Shown piece after piece: positions 11,850 to 22,255 of a stretch of DNA of 64,000 bases. Position 1 is the first letter of the stretch, and every line of letters begins with the position of its first letter. The notes below the pieces were generated by a model. The model worked only from the letters and a program-made list of their open reading frames with translations. It had not been told where the DNA came from and made no database searches. The stretch lies in the NCBI GenBank assembly GCA_051530055.1, contig CM121341.1, forward strand, positions 16,926,001 to 16,990,000, in the 5' to 3' direction. Position numbers and translations under genes: made by a program. The stretch comes from Neoechinorhynchus agilis (taxonomy: Eukaryota; Acanthocephala).

Positions 11850-12345
11850 TTTTTGGAATTGAAGAAAAATTGCAAAAGGTTGGGAGGAGCGTAGACCGGA
11901 TCGCGAACATATAATCTATTGTGGGCAAAGGATGCAGAACATTAAGAAGAGGGTCACAGTACACAAGAAAGCTTGTAGCCGATTTGAGAATTTCTCGGTA
12001 TTTTCCAATCACCGAGAGACTTTTGAACATTGCGGTGATTTTGGTGGCACTTATTTTTCGGAGGAGCAAAACCGAAAAAGACGTCTTCTTTTGGAAGTTT
12101 TGTATATCATTTTGTCCAACCCAATGACAGGAAACAAAACTTTAGCTTAAAATTACAGGTCAGCGACGTGTTAAAAATCAATGGAAAGCGCAACATAGTT
12201 CATGGGGTTAGAGCGGATACGCGGTCCCAGACCTTCAGGAATGGCGATCCCGCGCATCCGAGCCATAGAACATATAAAATGCAACAACTTTGTAGATGAC
12301 TGAAGAGGCGAGGTAGCTTCGTGAAATATTTCAAATAAATCTATT
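11850..12345 (+). mobile_element. Penelope-like element 3' end with hammerhead-like motif
   Basis: A plus frame at 11,932-12,150 ends with EEQNRKRRLLLEVLYIILSN, resembling the C-terminal helix of PLE GIY-YIG nucleases. After the stop, about 12,220-12,340 is shared with 34,800-34,930 downstream of another PLE (common core GGAATGGCGATCC, then GATGACTGAAGAGG and GAAATATTTC). A second, shorter relative of the coding block lies at 16,905-17,070. It is a relic, with a hammerhead-like motif at its end. Confidence 0.55.
12296..12340 (+). ncRNA. Hammerhead-ribozyme-like motif at a PLE 3' end
   Basis: CTGAAGA (12,300-12,306), one extra G, stem II GCGAGG/GCTTCGT with a TA loop, GAAA (12,323-12,326), then TATTTC and AATAAAT. 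This has the order of a minimal type I hammerhead core with a 2-bp stem III (A-T-A-T). Pairing of stem I is weak, so activity is uncertain. Confidence 0.5.
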
Positions 12346-12473
12346 AAGTCATGTCCGGGATTATGCTCACTGAAACTGTAATTTTATTCATTGATAAAAA
12401 AATCCTTCGGGTTAGTCAAAGTATTATTTTGATGATAATAATCCCGGTAATAGCACTTTTGATTTTGATTTAT

Positions 12474-12512
12474 TAGAAATATTTCGCGAGGTGAACTCGT
12501 CTCATCTGTCAT
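12474..12512 (-). ncRNA. Hammerhead-ribozyme-like motif, inverted partner
   Basis: The minus strand reads AGATGA, a GACGAG/CCTCGC stem, GAAA, TATTTC, then AATAAATC and the shared tail ACCGGGATTAT. It faces the plus-strand motif at 12,300, with the AATAAA tails pointing towards each other. The first core base is A instead of C, so this copy is probably inactive. Confidence 0.45.
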
Positions 12513-12573
12513 TGTAAATTAATCTAATCGACTAGATCTGTAAATTAATTTACGATGACTGATGATCTAGTGA

Positions 12574-13330
12574 TGATTGTTTGATAGACAATCCGACTGA
12601 AAAATAGATTTTATTAAAACACCAAGCTTTCGCCGTCCAACGGCTTCTTCAGGGTGTAATCTGCAATGCGAGTGGAGTGGAGTGGAGTGGAGGTTCACAG
12701 GAGATTCATGACTGCAGACAACTCATTCTGCTGGTTCGGCGGCACCTTATCAGGAACTGAATCCGTCGTTCGTGACCCTTCATACGCTCCAACATCGCAA
12801 TGTAGTTCTTGGCAGCAGCGAAGATCGGACTGTCCATCCGCATGTCGATAAGATTACTAAGCGCTGCTTGGTTGTTCAGCCGCATGTTTTATCTAGTTAT
12901 GATTGTTTGATAGACAATCCGACTGAAAAATAGATTTTATTAAAACACCAAGCTTTCGCCGTCCAAAGGCTTCTTCAGGGTGTAATCTGCAATGCGAGTG
13001 GAGTGGAGGAACCTAGCGCTTAGTAATCTTATCGACATGCGGATGGACAGTCCGATCTTCGCTGCTGCCAAGAACTACATTGCGATGTTGGAGCGTCTGA
13101 AGGGTCACGAACAACAGATTCAGTTCCTGATAAGGTGCCGCCGAATCAGAAGGACGAGTTGTCTGCCGTCATGAATCTCTTGTTAACCTCCACTCCACTC
13201 CACTCCACTCGCATTGCAGATTACACCCTGAAGAAGCCGTTGGACGGCGAAAGCTTAGTGTTTTAATAAAATCTATTTTTCAGTCGGATTGTCTATCAAA
13301 CAATCATCACTAGATAAAACATGCGGCTGA
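12574..13330. mobile_element. Palindromic PLE terminal cluster with three hammerhead-like motifs
   Basis: A block of about 110 bp (ATTGTTTGATAGACAATCC, AAAATAGATTTTATTAAAAC, then the hammerhead-like motif and a GTGGA run) occurs at 12,574-12,690 (minus), 12,899-13,005 (minus) and 13,187-13,317 (plus). Between them, 12,690-12,880 is the reverse complement of 13,006-13,185. The plus copy of the inner part encodes KNYIAMLERLKGHEQQIQFL followed by RCR, resembling the helical N-terminus of PLE proteins. It is best read as inverted and direct PLE terminal repeats with the 5' start of the ORF. No intact gene remains. Confidence 0.6.
12618..12658 (-). ncRNA. Hammerhead-ribozyme-like motif, best-paired copy
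   Basis: The minus strand reads ACACC, CTGAAGA, A, stem II GCCGT/ACGGC with TGG loop, GAAA, GCTT, GGTGT, then AATAAAA. Stem I (ACACC/GGTGT) and stem II are both perfect 5-bp helices, and stem III is the 2-bp A-G/C-T type known from dimer-dependent hammerheads. The only departure from the textbook core is one extra A before stem II. Copies lie at 12,944-12,983 (minus, one stem II change) and 13,222-13,264 (plus). Confidence 0.6.
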
Positions 13331-13489
13331 ACAACCAAGCAGCGCTTAGTAATCTTGATGACTGATGAGGCATCCCTAACTTTCTTTCAGTCCCTAACTT
13401 TTTTTCTTTCTCGATGATCGGACTTGATGTTACTGATTCTTGTCGGTCACGTAAAAGAAGCAGCTCCGGCGGCCAGACAGCTAACGCGG

Positions 13490-16400
13490 GGTCGGTATGC
13501 CGCTCCACTTGGTGATGCGGCAGCGAACAAGAGCAACAAATTCCACCAGTGCAACGGGAAAAAGCGAGGGCGTCGTAGCTCTCGCCAATGACTTGAGCGT
13601 CGAAATGAACGAAACTGTCGCCGGAGGCAACGAAAGCGTCAGTCGAAGTTCATCACCGTGGTGGGTACGGACTGTTCAGGTGGCGCTGACAGCCGTGAGC
13701 CCTTTGGCGGAGCTATATCAGATAGAAGAGGACTACGAATCGGATCTTTGAGTTGTAGGAGTCTGCGAGCGCAATGGCGTAGGGGAACCCTGGCCAAATT
13801 GGCAAGGGACGCCAGAATGGATCTTGTGTTTTTACAACAATCTCGCATGAGGCCAGTCAGACACAGACGTAAATCAGGAGGATTAAGGAGGAGGCTGGTC
13901 ATTATCTTACCTATCTGCGCACAGTCGAGGAAATGGAGGTGTAGGTGTTTGTTTATCACCCCCGAAACTCAGCACTATGCAGTATTATAACTGACCGAAT
14001 CCTTCGTGTCAGCATAAAGCTTCGGTCGAGAAATCTCTATGCTTTTGGCGTGTATTCACCGACCTTCTCGTCGGATGAAGAGGCGGTTGAAGGATTTAAT
14101 GGAAATCTAGCCGAAGCATTAGATGATGTACCGAACAGAGACACCCTCCTAATAGCCGGTGACTTCAACGCAATTTTACCGCATTCCGAAAGATCGTTAT
14201 ATGTGTTGAAATGCGAGAATCGTAACAGCCGGTAATTGGTTAAGGCGCTGGAGCGGCATGATCTCGTGTCTGCTAACACTTTATTCCGGAAGCGTCCGTG
14301 GCGTTTGGCGACGTTTTTGGGTCAAAAGAATCCGCTCAAACATGCCATGGGAAAAATCCCAAGAGACGCTTAGCTCAGCTTGACCATATATTGTTGAGAC
14401 GTAGGGAAAAATGTCGGATCAAAAACGCTGACACATTCACAGTTGATGGGCTGCCAGCCGACCACAAGTTGGTGATGTGCCAGTTGAGCATGAGTGACTC
14501 GTTGTTCCGTACGCCTCAACCTCCTCCACGTCCGTTCTATGGCGCCCTCGCTAATGAGGAGAAGAGGAAAGAGTTCGATATCGAACGAGAGAATCAACTG
14601 AGCTCGATGCCAGCTGCTGAAACGGATATTGATTTTTATTACAAGTCAATCTGCGACGCAGTGACCGAAGCGGCCGAGAAAACCCTCCCAAAAATGAGGC
14701 GTATAAAAGCTGCAAAGGTTATATGGCAGGCGGACTGTGAATTTATGGCAATGGCTGAGCAGATCAAAACTCCAAGAAAAAGAGGAAAACGATCTGAGGC
14801 TCGCTCTTGAACTTGCCAACCTCCATAATGAAAAGCAAAAGGCATCGATAGGGATGCAGTTCGCGGGATCGCATATAAGGAAGGTTTTGTTCGTACCTCC
14901 TTAGCATGGAGAGCGATAAACACTATCACAGGAAGATCCCAAAGACAACCAACTTTGATTGAAGTTCCCTCCCCGGAAATCCGAAAAAAGAGAATCGCAA
15001 ATTATTTTGCGGAAATTCTCAATTCGCCATTATCGTCTTTGGAAGTTAGTCCTGCACTTCCAAAAGGCACAATCGTCCCAAGCACTGAGGCGTACTTCAC
15101 TGGACCGATTTCCGTGAAGGAAGCGATCGCTGCGGCGAAAATGATGCGTGCGGGACGCGCATCAGGCTTAGATGGGATAATGGCAGAGGTACTGAGGTTT
15201 GAATCTATTGCCAGAAAAATCATACCGATAATGAATGGCATAATGAATGGTGGCTCAGTACCTCAAATCTGGCAAACGGCGCATTTAACAATGATCCCCA
15301 AGAAATACAGCTCGACAAAGGTGGAGGACTACAAAGGTATATCCTTGATGTCCAACACGGCAAAACTTTTCAGCAGCATTTTGAGACGCCGAATTCAGCC
15401 AATCCTCGCACCGTTTCTAAGAATTGAACAGAACGGCTTCAGGAAAGGTCGAGGCACCACAGTGCACATATTGGCTTTGAGGAGGATCCTCGAGGAGGCA
15501 CGAATTCATCAAACGGATGTGACGCAGGTATTTGTTGATTTCCGTCAAGCTTTCGATTCGGTAAATCGAACGATGATTGGCGGTATCTTAAAGGAGTATG
15601 GAGTGCCGCCGGTCATTGCCACATCCGTTATGGCATTATATAATAACACAAGGTCCGCCGTCAAGACAGCTGACAGTTTGACAGAATACTTTTCAACCAC
15701 TTCAGGTGTTTTGCAGGGCGACACATTGGCTCCTTTTCTCTTCATCTTGGTGCTTGGTTGGGTAATGAGATGGGCACTACCGAATGATGAAGATGGATTT
15801 CTTCTGTTGAGGAAAAGAGGTCGCAGGTATCCTGAGATACGCGCCTCCTACATGGCATATGCCGACGACATCGTATTGATGTCCTCAACAGTTGAAAGAG
15901 CTCAACGCATGCTAAATAGACTGTGCGAGAGGGTGAGTATGATTGGTCTGACCATCAACTTGAAAAAGACGGAATTCTTGACGATTCCGCATGTCGCGCA
16001 TAGTCTCTGGCGAAAGGCCGAATGGTGTTGAGCAGTTAAAACAGATAGAGCGGTATGCCTATCTGGGAGCTGTCGTTCCTGAGGTGAGTGCGGATGTCAG
16101 CCGACGGAGAGCTATGGCTTGGAGAGCAATGGGGCAACTTAAACCACTGTTTGACAGTGAGTCTTTGCCAGATGAACTCCGTTCGAAGCTGTTCAGGACT
16201 CTAATTGAGAGCATTCTCTACTACAATGCAGAGACCTGGACACTGTCACCAACGGCGACGAGGCAGTTGGACCAAAATCATTCATCTCTCTTACGTGCGG
16301 CGTTCAAGGTCAGATGGTCAGATAAAGTGACCAACAAAACACTGTATAAGGGAGCCGGAGTCCAACCGCCCAGTGAATATTTCGCCGTCGACTGCAGTTC

Positions 16401-16600
16401 ACGGGCAATATAATTCGGCCCGAGGCATCTTGTCCACAGGTCGTGCAACAGTTCTTTTGCTGGAAGCCAACGACATTGTATCGTAAAGGCAAAGGGAACT
16501 GTCGTACATACGATGACCTGATTTTAAGGGACGCGAATTGCCCGCATAACAGGACTGCTGTCGTGTATTTTAGATTCCTTGCGGAGCCTAATTCTATTTG
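13490..16600 (+). mobile_element. APE-type LINE, nearly full length but frame-broken
   Basis: This is the longest retroelement here. A decayed APE N-terminus (RRGTLAKLARDARMDLVFLQ, 13,780) is followed by the catalytic loop LLIAGDFNAILPHSER (14,150) and LDHILLRRR with ADHKLV (14,380-14,470). A 358-codon RT block spans 14,955-16,031 with GRASGLDGI (15,157), FVDFRQAFDSVNR (15,532), GVLQGDTLAPFLF (15,706) and YMAYADDIVLMSS (15,850). The C-terminal block at 15,991-16,413 contains SILYYNAETWTLSPTATRQL. Frame breaks occur near 13,990, 14,235, 14,810 and 16,020. The intact YADD box makes it younger than its neighbours. Clade not fixed (RTE/R4-like C-terminus). Confidence 0.8.
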
Positions 16601-17085
16601 ACGGGCTTACACCTACGGTGCAACTTAGAAAAGTACCGTTGCATACATACATACAATAACAAACCTTATAATATCATTCATTTCGAGCTAATAAAGGATA
16701 TTTGGGAATGTCAAATACTTACCTCGTGAAATATTTTAAATAAATCAATTAAGTCATGCCCGGTATTATGCTCACTGAAACTATAATTTTGTGATAATAT
16801 TAAAGTTTTATGAACTCATTCAAATATGCCGTTTTTTTATTTCATCAATAACAAACCTTATAATATCATGCATTTCGAGCTAATAAAGGATATTTGGGAA
16901 ACACATATTCTTTAGCCGATTCGAGAATTCCTCGGCAATCTCCAATCACCGGGAGACGTTTCAACATTGAGGTGATTTTGGTGGCACTAATTTTTTTGAA
17001 AGGAGCAAAGCCTAAAAAGATGTCTTGTTTTGCATATGTTTTTGTCCAACACAATAGCAGGAAACAAGGGTAATTTATTACTGTA
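16601..17085 (+). repeat. PLE tail scraps
   Basis: 16,728-16,810 repeats the hammerhead tail seen at 12,322 (TCGTGAAATATTTTAAATAA then AAGTCATGCCCGG), and 16,905-17,070 is a diverged copy of the PLE C-terminal block at 11,965-12,130. A 40-bp direct repeat (ACAAACCTTATAATATCAT) sits at 16,663 and 16,852. No gene is seen. Confidence 0.5.
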
Positions 17086-17090
17086 TTCAA

Positions 17091-18404
17091 TTACTCACGT
17101 TCAAGTGAAAGCAAATATAGATCGTATTCGTTATATATTGGACATGATCGGATCACGTACCTCAATATTATATTGTGCTTGTCCCATTCTTCATCATATA
17201 AATTCGCAAATCGCTTGCACTGAAGTAGCCCCACAACAGCCGCCATTATTGCTTTTGGCTGATTCTTAAAAGTTTGTGGTTTATTATATGACCTTTTCAA
17301 CAAAGAAATCCTTTTGAATTTCTTAACTGGGCGATTTTCTCGATCTTTTATTTGCTGTCGATGATACAGCATATGAGGATTAGCGTCCACGTCATTTTCT
17401 TGCTCGATTTGATCCTCACCGACTGGGGTCCCAAACATGTTTAACTGTCTACTGTCACCTTTATTCTCACTTGAAAGAAATGAACCACTTCCGTAAATCT
17501 CTTTGTACCGATTGGTAATAGCTTCGTGTAAAATGAACCCGAAAAATGGAATGCACGGTTTGGTAAAAGAAGTATAAAGAATCATGTGTGCTAGAACGTT
17601 CCTATAATTCTGCCAATCTTTTTTGGCATTAAAGGTTATCCATGTGCTCTCAAGCAGCCTTTAATAAACGAGTCAAACTCACAACCTTATTCAAATTTCG
17701 CTAACCTGTATTTATTCCGATCAACATTCTCAAATGTTTTCCAAGTTTCTCGCAGTCTAAATACCGACTGACAATCAAGTGCCGAAATCACCATCCTCGC
17801 AGAATTTAAATTTCGCATTTGAAGCAAATAATAAAGAATCTGCGAGTTAGCGAAGATTATAAGTATCGCAAATATAAATTGATAAGAAGCACATACTCTC
17901 ACAATATGACTGATCATTTCAGTTCGAGCTTCAAGACTTGTTGGTAGTATGACCTGAGCCGAAAAAAGTCTAGACATGAATTCAGAGTATTTTAACCATG
18001 CAACTACTGGTGGAATATCCGCTGCTGTAAACTAAGCGGTGACTATTTTGTACTTATTGTTAAAACAGTATACTTACGTCATCTCTAGAGACAATCCAAG
18101 CAAAGTCATAAAGATCAACTGGATTTATTTTACTTAAAAAATACCGATCGATGTCTACCAGAAGTTTCGCCAATGAGCGAGCGTCAACCGCAGTAATAAA
18201 TGCGCTTGGAGAATCTCCTTCTGCTTTCTCCCACTCAACTGTTGACTTTGTCACCCATTCATTTACAATGTCATACAGATCGGGATGTTTATTATCTACA
18301 TCTTCAATCAAACCGTTCATTCTAAAATCTATAATGGTGGATAATGCCCACGTTTTTGTATCCATGACGAAGGATTTGATTGCGAAATTTCGAGTGTTAC
18401 ACAT
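17091..18404 (-). CDS. RasGEF (CDC25-homology) domain protein
   Basis: Three minus-strand exons join in frame to 406 aa: 18404-18078, 18031-17706 and 17658-17091, with GT-AG introns of 46 and 47 bp. The product looks like a guanine-nucleotide exchange domain for Ras/Rap-type GTPases. Residues about 75-110 carry SLAKLLVDIDRYFLSKINPV and DLYDFAW, then FTAADIPPVVAWL. The central block MRNLNSARMVISALDCQSVF with RLRETWK matches the conserved FNS...ISAL...RLKKTW core, and NYRNVLAH...PCIPFFGF matches the NYR...P-x-IP-x-G element. An in-frame stop lies just upstream of the ATG, so either the protein is short or the ATG is inside a longer exon set further upstream. No SH2, REM or PDZ part is visible. 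Confidence 0.75.
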
Positions 18405-18699
18405 TTGTTATGTTTCTGCTATCAGCAAGCGATCCAGCGTAACTGGGTGCGACGCTCCTTTGCTATTCCGATTATCCCACCTTTTTGCTTTCCTCACTCT
18501 TCAACTTTAGTATGCAGGTCGAAAGTTCTAATGCCATGCGACAATAAATATTATTTTTAAGCCAGCAATATAGCCGTTAGTTCAACTTATGTATTTTTGT
18601 TTCCATTACGATACGTTGCTAGTTTTGATTTTAAACGTTTAAAATAAAGGACTTGCTTCCTTACACTCTATTTCAACATTCTTCACCGCTCTTTTTTTA

Positions 18700-19860
18700 A
18701 ACCGAAATTCTGTTGTCCGGATAATTTGATTAACAAAGAAAAAGTGTCGCTGTGTTGTTCATTTTTGCGATGCTCCATCTTCTAGGTTGATTCGTCTTCA
18801 GATGCTTCGGCTTCATATTTAATTGGAATTTGAGCTTTGAGAAAAGCAGTCTGCGGTCTGTCCAACAGCCATCAATTTCTTTGGTCGTCCTGGTGATGAG
18901 TAAGTTTGCAAGTCCTTTGTTTTGTGATTACGATGTCAATTTAGTACCCGTGCTTTGATCTAAGATGCATTTAAGTCGTCTTGAACCTCGATTTCAGTCT
19001 GAAGTACGTATTTGTAATAGACATCCTGAATTTGTACACGGCCCTAATAACAGTAGCCCGTTTGAGTTGCGCATACTCAGGCCTTGAGGACTAATGACTT
19101 TGGTCCACAGTTCATGGTTATTGCCGATGCGAGCGTGATGTCAGCATTTGAAGAAGCGATTAGTAAAAGGATCCTTTGACATCGTAAGTTACACCGAGGG
19201 TTAGATAAGTGAAGGTTGTCGATATGGATTAGGAAGTCTTTCACTGGCGTTGACAGGATGAAAACTGTTGTCCTCAACTAGTTTCCGTTTGACGGCGAGT
19301 CCTACAAACTGGATTCTCAACTCTTCTTTCTCCGTTCCAAAAGTATATCCAGAGCTGGATTCTTTGATTCTACCAGTCTTGCTGGGAGCCTGGAGCTCTT
19401 TTCCTACAAGAGCAGTTCTTAAAGCTGGACGTTCCGTGTCCTTTTTGTCCACAAGAGATTGGATATTACACGCTGCGCTCTTAAGTGGGTCTATCTATCT
19501 TCTTTAGCCGTCTTCGTTGGTTCAACAGCACCCCTTGCATATTTTATGATGTGCCGCGTCGCCTAGCCTTGCTTTCCATCATAAAAGGACATGGGATGGA
19601 TACCCTGAGCTCCTTCAAGTATTACCGGGATTCGGTTGCGTGATTGAAGATCCGATTGCTTGGCCGGAAATCCACACGGTCCATGGCAAAGCCAGCGGTC
19701 ACCGCAGTCAGGAACTTAGTATTCCTCCGCTAATTCCAGATCATCGTTGAGGACTTCCCCTTGAGCCGTAGCAGACCTGCCCGGCAACCGTAACGGCGAA
19801 GAATCCACGATGTCCCAACCGGCATAAATCTGCTAGGTAGCCATTTGATTTAGCGTTTCC
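18700..19860 (-). mobile_element. LINE AP-endonuclease fragment
   Basis: Minus-strand reading gives an APE N-terminus SAACNIQSLVDKKDTERPAL with RTALVGKEL (19,480-19,400), ESSSGYTFGTEKEELRI with VGLAVK (19,360-19,290), and LSMRNSNGLLLLG (19,080). Decayed LITR and CWTD blocks, the usual end of this domain, lie near 18,890-18,850. The GC-richer 19,540-19,860 is probably its 5' UTR. RT is absent. 18,405-18,700 holds no recognised gene. Confidence 0.55.
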
Positions 19861-20021
19861 AACTACCGGAAAAGATAGGTTTATTTGTTCTAAGTTTCTT
19901 AATCACAATCAAATTTTTGTATCTAAATACAAACGAGCTGGAGTTGTACAACACCAATGAAAAATTAGTAACATAATTTCTGTTTTCCCTTTTTAATATT
20001 CCCTTTGTAAAACATAAGCTC

Positions 20022-21619
20022 TTAAACTCGAATTTTTATTGAAGATATTTCATAAGGTGTTCCATCAACACCTCTAAGAACTAAACTCATTTTCAGAATA
20101 TAGAATGATCCGCTAGCATCGAAATTCTTTACATCAACATACCAGCACCCTCTTGGATCTTCAAACCAGTTTAAAACTGACGTGAATAAATAATCATTAA
20201 ACCCGAAGTGCTTATCGTCGTCGTAAGCTCTGGGCCCGAGGTAAGTAGTGAATTTTCCACTTGGTGATTTAACATCAATCGCCAACATGCCTCTTTTTCC
20301 ACGCTGCACATATTTTGGCACTAAGGTTACCTGAAGGATCACATGTTCTAATAGCGTAATCGAACTCGGAGTATTATTGCAGGCATCCGAACAAACTCGA
20401 AATGACTCAACGGAGAGTGGTCGTATGAGAACGAAACGTGATTTCAACACATTAACACTACAAATTCGCAATGGCAGTGAGCGTTTGTTGATGAGGGCCT
20501 TGGCACCTTGAACAAAACTTCGTGCACTCAAAATCCCGAATCCAAAGACATCGCTGACCCACAAACCTGCTCCATTCCTCCACCAAACACTTTCTCGCGT
20601 CCAGGGAACTGTCATCGTCCATTTTTTCTTCGATGATAAAACTACAAGACTTTGAATTTGACGATAATCAAGAGAAGGGTTAGCCTCTAAACCAAGTGCA
20701 ATAATCGCAGCTACCATCGGAGCAGATGCTGAAGTTCCAAGGAAGCCCTCGTCGCATGTGCCATTGATCCCCGCAGTTACAATGTTGTTCAAAAGTCCAT
20801 CGCCGGTATAAGACGTTGTCATGATAGACGCACATCTCTCAGCGTACATCGGAGAGGACCCGTTTCTGAGAATTCCTGCAACCGCAACGACGTACGGAGA
20901 ATTCACTACTCGGTCAATTGAACAGTGATCGAAGTAGTGACCTCCGTTGCCTGCCGCGATAACGAGTGATGATCCAAGACCATTTCGACCGAGTTTAGCG
21001 TTGTTGGCCAATATAGCTTCGTCAACTTTATTCCGCTGGACTGAAGTTTTTCCGTCATCCGGTTCACCCATCGAAACGCTGTAAATGTCAACTGTAGAAT
21101 TTACGACATCAATGCAGTATACCCGGTCCTGCATCGCTGTCATTGGAGTCCGAACGTCTGCTCAAGAGTTTGACTACTGTCAATTTTCCGAGGAAAAGCT
21201 GGATTTGTGTTTAAACTCACGATTTTTGCATCGAAAGCTACACCAACTCCACAGTACTGATTGTTTGGTCTTGCTGCAATAACTCCAGCGCACGCAGTTC
21301 CGTGCCACCCGAAGACAGTTGAATTCGGTAAAGATAAGAGGACACTTCCTTTCAGTTCTGGATGATTTGTTTCAACGCCATGATCGACCACACCGATCAC
21401 GACACCTTTACCAGTGTATCCTTCCTGCCATACTCTCTGTACTGCTAGGGCGTTCCTTTTTAGATGCCAACTTTTCTTAAATTTTGCGTCGTCAAATTTC
21501 ATTGGATATTTTATGCGTCCTGGTCTATATGGCTTATAAGCAAATGTTCTGGTTCGCTCGGTTACCGTCACCAGTTGGATACTTATGGTCACCATGGATA
21601 ATAAATAGAAGAGAAACAT
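20022..21619 (-). CDS. Proprotein-convertase-like subtilase (S8B) with P domain
   Basis: Start ATG 21619 gives a hydrophobic signal peptide (MFLFYLLSMVTISIQLVTV), then YTGKGVVIGVVDHGVETNHP with catalytic Asp79 and GWHGTACAGVIAA with His106. After a frame break at about 21,200-21,140 the reading resumes with VDIYSVSMGEPDDGKT, GNGGHYFDHC (oxyanion Asn) and GTSASAPMVAAIIAL (catalytic Ser). A P domain follows (GMLAIDVKSPSGKFTTYLGP, then GFNDYLFTSVLNW). The break has a GTGAGT donor at 21,217 and is probably a short intron of about 50 bp, but the acceptor is not settled. No propeptide with a dibasic cleavage site is visible between signal and catalytic domain. Secreted or Golgi location is inferred. 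Confidence 0.75.
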
Positions 21620-21646
21620 GTTTATATAATGTGAGAATCTTATCAA

Positions 21647-22255
21647 GGGAACTCAAACAATGAACTTAAGCATTTTAGACTTGTGATTCATTTTCTTTGT
21701 TTGAAAACAAAGAATATTATTCAGAACTTTGGCTTAGAGCTCAAAAAGTTGCAAGGAAAGTTCAGAAACTTACTCTATTCGTAATCGAAAATGTAGATGA
21801 TGTGTGATGAAGATTGAATTTGAGCTTCTAATTATGCAGAAAAACAGCATTCGACCCGATTGATTCAATTTTTTCTTTAAGCACGCAGCCACATCGATAT
21901 CTTGCATCAGAGAAGTGATTGAAACACTTAAACCAATAAAACATACGGTAATGAGTTTGTGCATCCCTCCCGATTCTCAGTCACCTCACGAGGAGGCGAA
22001 ACTCATCAGTGAGTTTCCTCAATTCAGCGGTATTTCGTCCCCTTTGGTTGTGAGTCATCAACGATCGAGGATTTCAACTTTATGACCATCTCGACAACTA
22101 CTTCTCCCTCACGCATTTTTCTCTCTCTCGAGAGGTTGCGGTTCCCTCGACAACCAATTTATCCTGTTTGATGCAATCCACTCATCGTTTCCTTTCCCGT
22201 TATTTCCAGCTTCTCCGTGCTGCGCAGTATGTGATCTGCTTCGCACTACGAAACT
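21647..22255. other. Intergenic, no gene seen
   Basis: This stretch holds the upstream region of the subtilase on the minus strand and the outer end of a LINE remnant. A short open frame at 21,770-21,964 has no recognisable features. Nothing else is supported. Confidence 0.35.

Noticed and set aside
12660-12700. GTGGA tandem run as an independent satellite
   Set aside because: Only about five units, repeated as part of each PLE terminal copy; no larger array.
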